64,000 bases of DNA, from the NCBI RefSeq assembly GCF_032163395.1, contig NZ_CP119968.1:4056001-4120000 (forward strand), written 5' to 3'. The position numbers were made by a program, and so were the translations under genes. This document shows, piece after piece, positions 10,003 through 19,072 of the stretch. Positions within the stretch are counted from its first letter, which is position 1. The number at the start of each line of letters is the position of its first letter. This DNA comes from Gloeocapsopsis dulcis. GTDB taxonomy: Bacteria > Cyanobacteriota > Cyanobacteriia > Cyanobacteriales > Chroococcidiopsidaceae. A model generated the notes under the pieces. It did not search any database, had not been told where the DNA came from, and saw only the letters and a program-made list of their open reading frames with translations.

Positions 10003-10559
10003 ATCCAGTTTAACGTGATTGGATTTCCACTTTTTTTTGCTCTATTAATTCTGTATTCTACAATGTCTAGAGATTTGCCACTCATATTTATTTTGTAGTA
10101 TTCATCAACAATCTTTCCTCCCAATGCTTCAGGAATCTTTCTACTAGCAATATTTGCTTTGTCAACTGGATAACGTAAATATTTATACTCTAAGTTTTTG
10201 TCAGCCCAGTTCTTAATAGCTGTAACTGTCTCCAATCCATATTTATTACCGTGTGCTATTTTTTTGAGCCAAATTCCTAATTCTGGATTTTTCCGGTCTA
10301 TACGATGAAGACCAGCACAACCTAAAAACTCTTGGCAGTTTCTTTTCAAAATAACAAGTACCAAACCCCAACCATCTGCCATTTCGCTGATTGAGTCATT
10401 AATAAAGGTTTCTGTTTCTGAAATATCCTGAGCTGTACATGGATACATATAAGTAGTAATTTCTTGCGTAAACTCTGAAAAAATATTTTTTTTGTATTCC
10501 ATTGAAATAGGTTTTAACAATAATCTAGTTGTAGATATCTCTACATCAAGTAAATTCAT
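9978..10559 (-). CDS. GNAT-family N-acetyltransferase (RimJ/RimL type)
   Basis: 193 residues in the RimJ/RimL-like arrangement: an N-terminal strand STTRLLLKPIS, a central LGCAGLHRIDRKNPELGIWL region and the C-terminal KANIASRKIPEALGGKI, equivalent to the family's N-x-x-S-x-x-x-x-E-K-x-G-F motif near the acetyl-CoA pocket. The substrate is unknown; relatives modify ribosomal protein termini or small molecules. It starts one base after the stop of the acyltransferase gene upstream on the minus strand, so the two are probably co-transcribed. AT content is higher than in the neighbours, a hint of separate origin. Confidence 0.82.
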   Translation of the reverse strand: MNLLDVEISTTRLLLKPISMEYKKNIFSEFTQEITTYMYPCTAQDISETETFINDSISEMADGWGLVLVILKRNCQEFLGCAGLHRIDRKNPELGIWLKKIAHGNKYGLETVTAIKNWADKNLEYKYLRYPVDKANIASRKIPEALGGKIVDEYYKINMSGKSLDIVEYRINRAKKSGNPITLNWIQLFSPKR

Positions 10560-10560
10560 T

Positions 10561-11556
10561 TCAATTACGATCGGTGAGGAGTTGGTTAATTAAGGTTTGC
10601 ATTTTATCACGCAAAGATTGTGCTTCTTGATAAGTAAGCGATCGCATTTTTCTCGAACTATTAAATTCGGCTTTAAACTCAGTTTTATACACAGGTTGAA
10701 TGAAGTATTGTAAGCGATGTCGTGCTGCCCAAACACCCATTGAAGGAAAAAGAGCAAACAGAGGGATTAAAGGAGAAAGTGGTAAGAAGGGCAGATAAAT
10801 TTTCTTAGCCAAATTTTTGAGATTGATTGCCCAAGGATGTAAATATTCGTTACCAAGGCAAGCGACTGGCAGAATCGGAATATTATAGCGATCGCTCAAT
10901 TGAATAAAACTTGAATCAAATGTTTCTAATTGATATCTTTTATACCATCCTTTCCCAGGACCGCGTAAGCCTTCGGGAGCATATAATAAAACTGTTTGTT
11001 GCGCTAATGCCGCCTCAAACTCGTCACGTTCTGCTTTGACTCCACCTAAAACCTGCGCCCATCCAAAGGGTAGCCACCATCTCATCCAAAGATGATCGAA
11101 TAATGCTACACCCGCGAGTGGTTGTACAGTCCAATCACGGTTTTCTGCTAAAAGGTAGCCGAGTACAAGAAAGTCCCACGGAAAGCACATTCCCGCATGA
11201 TTCATTGCAACAAGTAACGGTGCATCTGGTAAATTCTCTGTTTGTTTTAATTCGGCACGAAAGTAGAACTTAACTATAGGATTGAGAATCTCATTCCGAA
11301 ATGCTTGCTGATATTTAGGATCGAACAATTGTTCTTGATTTCTAGGGAAGCGACAACCCAGGCGTAACCAGCGGATAAACAAAGCCAAATAAAAGCCGCA
11401 GGGGATGAGGAATAAAATATACTCTAGCCAATTCCAGCCATCAGGATCGGCGTGATAATGTTGCCAGTGGCGGTTAAATAGAATTAACCACCCTGGAGGA
11501 TACCACAAACAGAACCAGTCAAACCATGTGAATTTGTAGGAGTTAAACGAATACAT
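10561..11556 (-). CDS. Lysophospholipid acyltransferase family protein
   Basis: 331 residues with an N-terminal hydrophobic segment (about 45-65, LFLIPCGFYLALFIRWL), a PlsC-like region with NHAGMCFPWD (in place of the compact H-x4-D motif) and YAPEGLRGPGKGW, resembling the second family motif. This suggests a membrane-bound acyl transfer to a glycerol or glycolipid acceptor. Because the histidine-aspartate spacing differs from bacterial PlsC, it may belong to the diacylglycerol/MGAT-like side of the superfamily. It heads a two-gene unit with the acetyltransferase. Confidence 0.75.
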   Translation of the reverse strand: MYSFNSYKFTWFDWFCLWYPPGWLILFNRHWQHYHADPDGWNWLEYILFLIPCGFYLALFIRWLRLGCRFPRNQEQLFDPKYQQAFRNEILNPIVKFYFRAELKQTENLPDAPLLVAMNHAGMCFPWDFLVLGYLLAENRDWTVQPLAGVALFDHLWMRWWLPFGWAQVLGGVKAERDEFEAALAQQTVLLYAPEGLRGPGKGWYKRYQLETFDSSFIQLSDRYNIPILPVACLGNEYLHPWAINLKNLAKKIYLPFLPLSPLIPLFALFPSMGVWAARHRLQYFIQPVYKTEFKAEFNSSRKMRSLTYQEAQSLRDKMQTLINQLLTDRN

Positions 11557-11677
11557 TCGATGGTTGTCCTACTGTTTCCCCTATTTTGGCTTGGAGATGG
11601 TAGATGTTGCCATAGAGAGGGAGTGAGAAATGAACCTTACTAGGCGCAGAAGGCGCAAAGAGAAGAATTAAAGAGTT

Positions 11678-12073
11678 TTAGGTGAGAGAGTGAATTAGTT
11701 TTTCAACTCTTTCTTTAACTTGTTCGCGCACTTCGCGGAATTTATCTACTGATTCGCCTTCAGGATCGTCGAGTTGCCAATCTTGGAAGACTTCGCGCAG
11801 TACCCATGCTTCGGGTAAGTTAACGCCACAGCCACATAAAGAAATGACTGCATTATAATCTTCTGGATTGAAATCGCTTAAAGGTTTGGATGTTTGATTG
11901 CTAATATCGATGCCAACTTCTGACATAACTTCTACGGTTGTTGGATCGACTGCACTGGCTTCTAAGCCAGAACTTGTAACTGCGATTTTACCTTCTCCAA
12001 GTATACGCGCAAAACCTTCTGCCATTTGGGAACGGCGCGAGTTTTTCTTACAAACAAACATGACTTTTTTCAT
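11678..12073 (-). CDS. arsC: Arsenate reductase, low-molecular-weight phosphatase type
   Basis: 131 residues. The P-loop VCKKNSRRSQM gives Cys8 and Arg14 (C-x5-R), and Cys80 and Cys82 in SLCGCG complete the redox triad known from the Synechocystis enzyme, which reduces arsenate to arsenite using glutathione/glutaredoxin. A DP pair at 103-104 fits the general-acid aspartate. It is the last gene of the ars operon, four bases after arsH, so arsenite produced can be exported by Acr3 encoded upstream. Confidence 0.93.
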   Translation of the reverse strand: MKKVMFVCKKNSRRSQMAEGFARILGEGKIAVTSSGLEASAVDPTTVEVMSEVGIDISNQTSKPLSDFNPEDYNAVISLCGCGVNLPEAWVLREVFQDWQLDDPEGESVDKFREVREQVKERVEKLIHSLT

Positions 12074-12077
12074 AGTT

Positions 12078-12740
12078 TTATTGATTGTGTGTTTTTACTT
12101 CTAAAGCACTATTGGCGATTTGAATAACTTCTTTGGCGGCTTTTTCTTTGCGTTCGCTGTAGCGATCAGTGAGATAGTCAACTTTGTCACGGAGTAGCAG
12201 TGTGAATTTATACAGTTCCTCCATCACGTCAACAACGCGATCGCGATACGGCGAATCTTTCATCGTCCCGTCTTCATTAAACTCTTGATACGCTTTTGCA
12301 ACCGAAGACTGATTGGGAATTGTAAACATCCGCATCCATCGCCCTAAGATTCGCAATGTATTGACTGCATTAAACGACTGCGAACCACCGCTAACTTGCA
12401 TTACAGCTAAAGTTCTACCCTGCGTTGGTCTAACTGCACCTAAACTAAGAGGAATCCAGTCAATTTGATTCTTGATAATGCCAGAAATGTTACCGTGCAT
12501 TTCAGGACTCGACCAAACTTGTCCTTCTGACCATAAACTTAATTCTCGCAGTTCTTGTACCTTATGATGTGTATCCGGTACGCTGCTATGAACAGGTAGC
12601 TCACGCGGATCGAAAAACCGCACTTCTGCACCAAATTCCTCAATGATTCTTGCGGCTTCTTCTGCTAACAAACGACTGTAAGAACGTTCTCTTAAAGAAC
12701 CATACAAAAACAAAATGCGTGGTTTATGGCTAAATGTCAT
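12078..12740 (-). CDS. arsH: ArsH, NADPH-dependent FMN reductase
   Basis: 220 residues of the flavodoxin-like ArsH family: the FMN phosphate loop [18 protein letters not shown] (13-30), the [19 protein letters not shown] segment (about 77-95) and the family C-terminal helix. ArsH proteins act in arsenic resistance, in several organisms by oxidising trivalent organoarsenicals, and reduce quinones or metals in vitro. It starts 13 bases after acr3 and ends four bases before arsC, in the arsB-H-C order known in cyanobacteria. Confidence 0.93.
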   Translation of the reverse strand: MTFSHKPRILFLYGSLRERSYSRLLAEEAARIIEEFGAEVRFFDPRELPVHSSVPDTHHKVQELRELSLWSEGQVWSSPEMHGNISGIIKNQIDWIPLSLGAVRPTQGRTLAVMQVSGGSQSFNAVNTLRILGRWMRMFTIPNQSSVAKAYQEFNEDGTMKDSPYRDRVVDVMEELYKFTLLLRDKVDYLTDRYSERKEKAAKEVIQIANSALEVKTHNQ

Positions 12741-12753
12741 CTTTCAATATTTA

Positions 12754-13908
12754 TTACTTATAAGCACTAACACAACGAGGATCTCTTAACGTTGCTTTTT
12801 CTGGTTCTCGTGGAAACCAAGCTGCCGTACGCTTACACACTTCAACTAACATCAACATCACAGGTACTTCAATCAATACGCCCACCACAGTAGCGAGGGC
12901 TGCACCTGAATTTAAACCGAAAAGTGTGACTGCTGTGGCGATCGCAACTTCAAAGTGATTACTCGCACCAATTAATGCCGCTGGTGCAGCATCTTCGTAA
13001 GATAGTTTCATTTTCAGCGCTGCAACGTACGTAATTAAGAAAATGAAATTTGTCTGAATAAATAGTGGAATCGCAATTAACAAAATGTGCAGGGGATTAC
13101 TAACAATGAGATCGCCTTTAAAGGAAAATAACAGCACCAAAGTAACGAGTAATGCAGTAATCGCAACAGGATTCAAATATTTCAGAAACCTACGCTCAAA
13201 CCACTCTCTACCTTTATGTTTAAAAATCCAGTAGCGGGTGTACATTCCTGCAATCAAAGGTAAGCCTACGTAAATCAACACTGATAATACAATTGTTTGC
13301 CAAGGTACAGTTAAATCATTTGCTGCCAGTAACCATCGCCCTAAAGGTGCGTATAAAAACAGCATTGCTAGCGAGTTTACTGCTACCATGACTAAGGTAT
13401 GCCCCTGATTGCTGTAGGACAAGTATCCCCACATCAGCACCATTGCTGTACAAGGAGCAATACCTAAGAGAATTGTTCCAGCAATGTAAGAATTTGCTAG
13501 GGTAACTTCAACGCCGCGAATCAGTTCTGTGCCTGTGAGAAAATTACGAAATAACCAACCTAGAAAAAACTGAGCAAAAGCTACCATTGTGAACGGCTTA
13601 ATTAACCAGTTCACGACTAAAGTAAGAATGACAGGTTTTGGGGCACGGATAGCATTTTTGGCTTGGGTAAAGTCAATTTTTACCATAATCGGATACATCA
13701 TAAAAAAGAGACATGTCGCGATCGGAATTGACACTTGATAGATACTCATCGCATCTAATGTAACCGCAACTCCAGGGAATAATCTACCAAGTAAAATTCC
13801 TGCAAAAATACACAAGAATACCCAAACAGTAAGGTATTTTTCAAAAAAACTTAGATTACTACCAGCTTTGACAGCAACTCGATTTGCTTGAGGATTCTTT
13901 GTACTCAT
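12754..13908 (-). CDS. acr3: Acr3-family arsenite efflux permease
   Basis: 384 residues with about ten membrane helices, starting [20 protein letters not shown] and including the Acr3 cysteine motif [16 protein letters not shown] (helix 4). The family exports arsenite across the inner membrane using the proton motive force. I use ATG 13908 because an upstream in-frame start at 13977 would add a hydrophobic string encoded by a dispersed repeat and not found in the family. It lies between the PstS-like gene and arsH. Confidence 0.92.
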   Translation of the reverse strand: MSTKNPQANRVAVKAGSNLSFFEKYLTVWVFLCIFAGILLGRLFPGVAVTLDAMSIYQVSIPIATCLFFMMYPIMVKIDFTQAKNAIRAPKPVILTLVVNWLIKPFTMVAFAQFFLGWLFRNFLTGTELIRGVEVTLANSYIAGTILLGIAPCTAMVLMWGYLSYSNQGHTLVMVAVNSLAMLFLYAPLGRWLLAANDLTVPWQTIVLSVLIYVGLPLIAGMYTRYWIFKHKGREWFERRFLKYLNPVAITALLVTLVLLFSFKGDLIVSNPLHILLIAIPLFIQTNFIFLITYVAALKMKLSYEDAAPAALIGASNHFEVAIATAVTLFGLNSGAALATVVGVLIEVPVMLMLVEVCKRTAAWFPREPEKATLRDPRCVSAYK

Positions 13909-13918
13909 TTTTAAACGA

Positions 13919-13950
13919 ACCACAAAGGGCGCAAAGGACACAAAGGAAAG
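13919..13950. repeat. Dispersed GCGCAAAGGACACAAAGG-type repeat
   Basis: A purine-rich string built from AAAGG units (ACCACAAAGGGCGCAAAGG, then ACACAAAGG) just upstream of acr3. A related piece (GGCGCAGAAGGCGCAAAG) occurs near 11643-11661, downstream of arsC's stop. Such AAAGGACACAAAGG strings are familiar short intergenic repeats in cyanobacterial genomes. Confidence 0.55.
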
Positions 13951-14109
13951 AGATAGGGAGAGATATCTCACCAACAATTTAGGATTACTCTAGTAAGATA
14001 GAAGTGGCTATGATAATTGTTTTAGCTAACTGAAAAGCTGAGAACATAGTCACTGAAAATAATATTTATGACTAATTACCATTTTTTACCTAGTACTTAA
14101 ATTAGATGA

Positions 14110-15156
14110 CTAAAATTTCGCTTGTCTGCGTAATAATTCGCTAATTGTGATGTTGAGTTCTGCTTCTCCCTCAAACACTGTTCCGACTTTTCCGGTGTAG
14201 AAATGTCTTCCGTTTAAGTCGTAAGCTTCTTCGGGTAAGGGTACATAACCTACTGAACTGACTAGCGTTGGTGCTTGTTTGTTGTAGAAATCTACAAAAT
14301 CTTTGACAGCGGGTTTCTTCTGCGCGTACTGTGCATTAACGTAGATGAATAAAGGACGCGACAGTGGTTGATATTCGTTATTTTCTACAGTTTGGCGTGA
14401 GGGTATTACTGCACCTTCGCCGTTATCGACTGCTAAAGCTTTTAATTTGTTTTGATTTTCTTCTAAGTACGAAAAACCAAAGTAACCTAAAGCATCAGGA
14501 TCTTTGCTGATTCCTTCAACTAAAACATTATCGTCTTCACTTGCTATATAGTCGTTGCGGCTAGCTCTTGTTTCACCCACTACCGCTTCAGTAAAATAAT
14601 CAAACGTACCTGACTGTCTACCAGTACCATACAATTTTAATGGGCGATCGGGCCATGAAGCGCGTACTTGATTCCAGCGAGTAATCTTACCTTCCGCCGC
14701 TGGTTCCCACATTCTTTTTAACTCAGCAACAGTAATGTCTTGCGCCCAATTATTCTGGGGATGTACGGCAACTGTTAGGGCGTCAAAAGCAACAGGAAGC
14801 TCAATGTATCTTACAGAATTTTTATTGCAGGCTTCCATTTCCGCAGTAAGTATTGGACGTGAAGCGCCAGTGACATCGGTTTCTCCAGCGCAGAACTTTT
14901 CAAACCCGCCCCTTGTTCCTGAGAAGTTAACTGAAATTTGTGCTTGATTACCTTGAGTCGATTGAAACTCTTTTGCTACAGCTTGTGTAATTGGATAAAC
15001 CGTACTCGATCCATCAATTCTGACTGATGTATCTGCGGTGTTTGTTGCTGCGGTTAGCTGTGGTGACTGCTGTGTTGAGGAGTTGGGTGTCGTTGTGCAA
15101 GCTGTTAAAGCCAACGTCCCAAGCGCGATCGCTAATTCTTTGAGCGTAACGTTCAT
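14110..15156 (-). CDS. PstS-family phosphate-binding lipoprotein within the ars operon
   Basis: 348 residues. A signal peptide ends in the lipobox LALTAC (Cys20). The mature protein shows PstS features: IDGSSTVYPIT, FSGTRGGFEKFCAGETDV and GTGRQSGTFDYFTEAVV, all oxyanion-contact loops of the PstS/SphX type. ATG 15156 is preferred over the GTG three codons earlier, as the AGGTGAGG sequence would then be the ribosome site. No pstC, pstA or pstB lies nearby. Its place between arsR and acr3 suggests expression under arsenic control and a role with arsenate or phosphate discrimination; that is inference. Confidence 0.85.
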   Translation of the reverse strand: MNVTLKELAIALGTLALTACTTTPNSSTQQSPQLTAATNTADTSVRIDGSSTVYPITQAVAKEFQSTQGNQAQISVNFSGTRGGFEKFCAGETDVTGASRPILTAEMEACNKNSVRYIELPVAFDALTVAVHPQNNWAQDITVAELKRMWEPAAEGKITRWNQVRASWPDRPLKLYGTGRQSGTFDYFTEAVVGETRASRNDYIASEDDNVLVEGISKDPDALGYFGFSYLEENQNKLKALAVDNGEGAVIPSRQTVENNEYQPLSRPLFIYVNAQYAQKKPAVKDFVDFYNKQAPTLVSSVGYVPLPEEAYDLNGRHFYTGKVGTVFEGEAELNITISELLRRQAKF

Positions 15157-15247
15157 TAACCTCACCTAAGATGGCAAGTATTGTATATCTCTATCATTTC
15201 AAAAAAAATTGATTTGTCAAGTAAAAAGATTCTACAAAGTGTAAACA

Positions 15248-15259
15248 ATCAAGCTTGAT
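15248..15259. promoter_or_regulatory. Perfect 12-base palindrome before the PstS-like gene
   Basis: ATCAAGCTTGAT is fully self-complementary and sits between arsR and the PstS-like gene, about 90 bases before the latter's start. The half-site ATCAA/TTGAT also appears, with wider spacing, over the arsR start. ArsR/SmtB proteins bind short dyads, so an operator is a reasonable guess, not shown. Confidence 0.35.
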
Positions 15260-15269
15260 AAATCTCAAG

Positions 15270-15593
15270 CTATTCTTGACATGAACGACTCGGCATAATA
15301 GCACTAAAACGCCGGAATTCTGCTAAATACTGCTCTAAAATGACAAATTGAGGTAGATTTAAGCTGTAGTAGATCCAGCGTCCTTCCTGACGCGATCGCA
15401 CTAAACCCGCCTCTTTCAAAGTTTTGAGGTGAAAAGAGAGTTTCGACTGTGTAACGCCTAAAACATCACACAATTCGCAAACACACAATTCGCGATCGCG
15501 CAGGAGTTCTATCACATTAACGCGCAGTGAATCGGATAGGGCATGAAAGCCTAAAACAACTGAATCTGAACTTGTTCGAGATGTAACTTGCAT
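15270..15593 (-). CDS. arsR: ArsR-family metalloid-responsive repressor
   Basis: 107 residues, a winged helix of the ArsR/SmtB family. The metal-sensing helix carries ELCVCELCDVLG with Cys37, Cys39 and Cys42, matching the ELCVC(D/E)L arsenite or antimonite site, followed by the recognition helix TQSKLSFHLKTLKEAGLV. ATG 15593 is used. As first gene of the minus-strand ars group it probably represses itself and the genes behind it until arsenite binds. The tail (PSRSCQE) has a fourth Cys. Confidence 0.93.
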   Translation of the reverse strand: MQVTSRTSSDSVVLGFHALSDSLRVNVIELLRDRELCVCELCDVLGVTQSKLSFHLKTLKEAGLVRSRQEGRWIYYSLNLPQFVILEQYLAEFRRFSAIMPSRSCQE

Positions 15594-15607
15594 CAACTTA
15601 AATTGAA
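15592..15607. promoter_or_regulatory. Imperfect dyad over the arsR start
   Basis: ATCAA, six bases, TTGAA (plus strand) overlaps the arsR start codon. With one mismatch it is the ATCAA-N6-TTGAT type of dyad, suited to autoregulation by ArsR. Only the sequence supports this. Confidence 0.3.
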
Positions 15608-15653
15608 ACGTAACGGAACGATGTTTAAATGGTAGGCGATCGCAAAAAATCTT

Positions 15654-15880
15654 TTATAGATGCTTGTGAAAGGCGAGGGAAGTTTTGATGTAGCTGTAGC
15701 CCATCTTTTCATAGAAAACGTGTGCCTGCTTGCGGATGATATTTGAGCGGAGATACACACTTTCGCACCCTTGCTGACTTGCCCACTGTTCTATTTGTAA
15801 CAACAATTGCCGACCGATACCACTACCATGATAGTTCTCATCAACGACTAAACCACCAATTTCGGCGTGTAAGTCGGACT
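15654..15880 (-). pseudogene. 5'-truncated GNAT acetyltransferase
   Basis: On the minus strand about 74 codons read EIGGLVVDENYHGSGIGRQL, then an IEQWASQQGC segment and FYEKMGYSYIKTS, ending at a TAA at 15654-15656. These are the acetyl-CoA-binding G-x-G-x-G/A loop and C-terminal half of a GNAT enzyme. The N-terminal half is missing: the frame meets a stop within a few codons upstream, just 20 bases from the end of the RND pump gene. The pump genes therefore look inserted into, or joined by deletion to, this gene. Confidence 0.75.
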
Positions 15881-15899
15881 GCTATGTTCATCGAACAAT

Positions 15900-18800
15900 T
15901 CAATCTGAAAAGTTTAGGGATTCTGCCAATCGATAACGAATTCTACTGATGATAATATACAGAATCGGCACCACGAACAGGCTGAGAAACGTTGAAATCA
16001 ACATTCCACCGAAAACTGCGGTTCCTAAAGACTGGCGGCTAGCTGATCCGGCTCCAGTTGCTACAACCAATGGATAAATGCCTAGTAAGGTGGAGATTGC
16101 TGTCATTAGAATTGGGCGTAATCGCTCCTGTGAAGCTTGTACGGCTGCTTTAGTAATTGAAAGTCCCTGGTTACGCAGTTGATTCGCAAATTCTACGATC
16201 AAAATTGAATTCTTACTGGCTAAACCAATCAACATGACAAGACCAACCTGACAATATACATCGTTGTACAACCCACGCAAGGATTGGGCAAACAACGCTC
16301 CTAGAACTGCTAATGGAACGGATAACATGATAATGAGTGGATCAACAAAGTTGTTGTACTGAGCCGCCAGTACTAGAAATACAAAGAAGACACCTAATCC
16401 AAAAATGATTGGGGCTTGCCCTCCGGATTCTAATTCTTCCAGAGAAATCCCTGACCACTCAAATCCCATGTTGGGAGGTAATACCTCAGCCGCTAATCTT
16501 TCCATTGCTTGAATGGCTTGTCCAGAACTGAAGCCAGGCGCGGCTGCACCGTTAATTTCAATCGATCGATACAGATTATAGTGATTAATGGTTTGCGGAC
16601 CCGTTATTTGAGTAATGGTCACGAGATTACGTAAAGAAATCATTTTGCCCTGTCTAGAACGCACGTACAACTGACCAATATGTTCTGGATTGGAGCGAAA
16701 TTGTTGATCCGCCTGAATGTAAACGCGATACGTGCGACCAAACGCATTGAAATCATTCACATAACGTGAACCAATGTAGGTTTGCAGGGTACTATAAATT
16801 TCATCAACCGAAACTTGCAATGCCTCCGCTCTATCGCGATCGACTTCAAGCAACAGTTGTGGCGCGTTTGCAGTATAGGTACTAAAAACAGCTTGCAATC
16901 CTGGGGTCTGATTTGCACGATTGAGTAATTCACCCTTTATTTGATCGAGAGTGCTAATGTCGCTGGTAGTGCGATCGCTTCGATCTTGTAGTTGAAATAC
17001 AAAACCACCTACACTGCCCAGACTTTGAATCGTCGGTGGATTTACCGCAAGCACAGGGGCTTGTGGAATTGCCATGAGAGGTCCTCGTACTCGATCGAGA
17101 ATGCCGGATACGGTCTGCTCCGGATTTGTTCGCTCATTCCAAGGCTGAAGGGGCGCAAACATAAATCCTCGATTGGGCGCATTACCACTAAATCCAACTC
17201 CACCAACAGCGAAGGTTGCTCGGATTTCAGGTACATCAAGTAATTGTTGTTCGGCTTGTTCCACAATCTGCTTTGTATAATTTAAGGAAGTACCATCGGG
17301 TCCTTGAATCAAATTGATGAAATATCCCTGGTCTTCATCAGGTAGAAATGCTTGCGGTACGCGCAGATAAAGCCAACCCGTTAGGCCTAAGGATACAATA
17401 AACAGAATGATCACGGCTCCCTTGAACCGAATGATAAAACGAAGGGCGCGATCGTAAGCGCAACGCAGCCAATTGAGAAAACCATTGATGTGGTTGAAGC
17501 TCCAACCTAACCAGCCCCGTAGTTGAGGCTGTTGGCGCAGCAACAGTGCAGAGAGCGCTGGAGTCAATGTCAGCGCATTAAAGGTAGAAATGGCGATTGC
17601 AAAAGCAATCGTCAGGGCAAACTGTTTGTAGAGTTGTCCGGTGGTTCCAGGAAAGAAACCAACCGGAATAAACACTGCCATAAGAACTAATGATGTGGCA
17701 ATTACAGCACCAAAGAGTTCGTGCATGGCTTCAATCGCTGCCCGAAAGGGACTCAAACCTTTTTCTTGAATTAAGCGAGCAATATCTTCTACGATAACGA
17801 TCGCATCATCAACGACCATTCCGGTTGCCAATGTAAGACCAAACAGCGTCAGGCTATTGAGTGAAAAGCCAAACGTCTTGACGAACGCAAAGGTACCAAT
17901 CAAAGAGATAGGAATCGTGATTGCTGGAATGATAGTGGTACGCCAGTCCTGCAAAAAGATAAAAATCACCAGCACGACTAATAATACTGCTTGAAATAGA
18001 GTGACGACCACTTCCTTGAAAGATGCCTCTACAAACAATGAAGAGTCATAGGGAATGTCATAGATCAAGCCAGCAGGAAAGTTCTCTGCCAACCGTTGCA
18101 TTTCAGCTTTAACGGCTTTTGCAATATTCAAAGCGTTGCTGCCTGGAATCTGAATCACCTGATAGCCAACTGAAGTATGACCTTTATAGCTAGCAAACGA
18201 GCTATAATTTTCAGCTCCCAACTCAACTTCACCCACATCTTTTAATTTCACTAGAGTGCCATCGGTTCCTGCTTTAAGAACAATATCCTCAAAATCGTTT
18301 GCGTCTCTAAGTCTACCGATTGTCTGCAAGTCAATTTGATATAGTTGATCGTCAGGTATAGGCGGTTGCCCAATACTACCAATCCCTAGCTGCACATTTT
18401 GCTGATTGAGGGCATTAATTACGTCTTGAGCAGTAAGGTTACGGCTGGCAAGTCGATTAGGGTCTAGCCAAACCCGCATAGCATAACGACGTTCGCCAAA
18501 AGCAAGAATGTTGCCAACGCCCTCGATGCGTCGGAGCGGATCTAATACGTAAAGATCGACATAATTGCTAATAAAAATGTCATCATAGCGATCGTCTTCA
18601 CTATAGATTGCCATTGCCAAAACAATTCCACTGGATTGCTTTGAGACAGAGATGCCTGTTTGTTGCACCACTTCTGGCAATTGAGATTGCATTTGCAAAA
18701 CTCGGTTCTGCACATCTGAGGCAGCTACATCAATGTTGTAGCCTTGCTCAAATGTAACAACGATCGTACTTGTGCCATCATTACTGCTAGTCGAATTCAT

Positions 18801-19034
18801 GTATCTCATGCCTTCGACTCCGTTAATCTGCCGCTCTAATACCGTTGTCACGGTATCTTCCACTACCTGAGCACTGGCACCGACGTAGTTTGCCGTTACA
18901 GTGATTTGGACTGGACTGATGTCAGGATACTGTTCTACAGGCAAAGCGGGAATACTAATTAGCCCAATGATTAAAATAACGAGCGCACAAACAATGGCAA
19001 AGACAGGTCGCTTGATGAAGAAGTCCGTAAACAT
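15900..19034 (-). CDS. RND efflux pump, inner-membrane transporter (HAE1/AcrB-like)
   Basis: 1044 residues with the RND plan: first membrane helix after MFTDFFIKRPVFAIV, a large periplasmic loop with the AcrB-like VQNRVLQMQSQLP, the proton-relay helix GMVVDDAIVIVEDIARL in helix 4, a second periplasmic loop and the C-terminal helices. The family exports hydrophobic drugs, detergents or metals together with an adaptor and an outer-membrane channel. I start at ATG 19034; an extra 14 codons are open upstream but the family begins MFTDFFI. The adaptor gene lies 38 bases upstream. No outer-membrane TolC gene is here. Being HAE1-like, not CzcA-like, it need not be a metal pump despite the neighbourhood. 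Confidence 0.93.
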   Translation of the reverse strand: MFTDFFIKRPVFAIVCALVILIIGLISIPALPVEQYPDISPVQITVTANYVGASAQVVEDTVTTVLERQINGVEGMRYMNSTSSNDGTSTIVVTFEQGYNIDVAASDVQNRVLQMQSQLPEVVQQTGISVSKQSSGIVLAMAIYSEDDRYDDIFISNYVDLYVLDPLRRIEGVGNILAFGERRYAMRVWLDPNRLASRNLTAQDVINALNQQNVQLGIGSIGQPPIPDDQLYQIDLQTIGRLRDANDFEDIVLKAGTDGTLVKLKDVGEVELGAENYSSFASYKGHTSVGYQVIQIPGSNALNIAKAVKAEMQRLAENFPAGLIYDIPYDSSLFVEASFKEVVVTLFQAVLLVVLVIFIFLQDWRTTIIPAITIPISLIGTFAFVKTFGFSLNSLTLFGLTLATGMVVDDAIVIVEDIARLIQEKGLSPFRAAIEAMHELFGAVIATSLVLMAVFIPVGFFPGTTGQLYKQFALTIAFAIAISTFNALTLTPALSALLLRQQPQLRGWLGWSFNHINGFLNWLRCAYDRALRFIIRFKGAVIILFIVSLGLTGWLYLRVPQAFLPDEDQGYFINLIQGPDGTSLNYTKQIVEQAEQQLLDVPEIRATFAVGGVGFSGNAPNRGFMFAPLQPWNERTNPEQTVSGILDRVRGPLMAIPQAPVLAVNPPTIQSLGSVGGFVFQLQDRSDRTTSDISTLDQIKGELLNRANQTPGLQAVFSTYTANAPQLLLEVDRDRAEALQVSVDEIYSTLQTYIGSRYVNDFNAFGRTYRVYIQADQQFRSNPEHIGQLYVRSRQGKMISLRNLVTITQITGPQTINHYNLYRSIEINGAAAPGFSSGQAIQAMERLAAEVLPPNMGFEWSGISLEELESGGQAPIIFGLGVFFVFLVLAAQYNNFVDPLIIMLSVPLAVLGALFAQSLRGLYNDVYCQVGLVMLIGLASKNSILIVEFANQLRNQGLSITKAAVQASQERLRPILMTAISTLLGIYPLVVATGAGSASRQSLGTAVFGGMLISTFLSLFVVPILYIIISRIRYRLAESLNFSD

Positions 19035-19072
19035 AGCTATTCTATAAGGTGAGAGGGTATGACAATCAAAGC

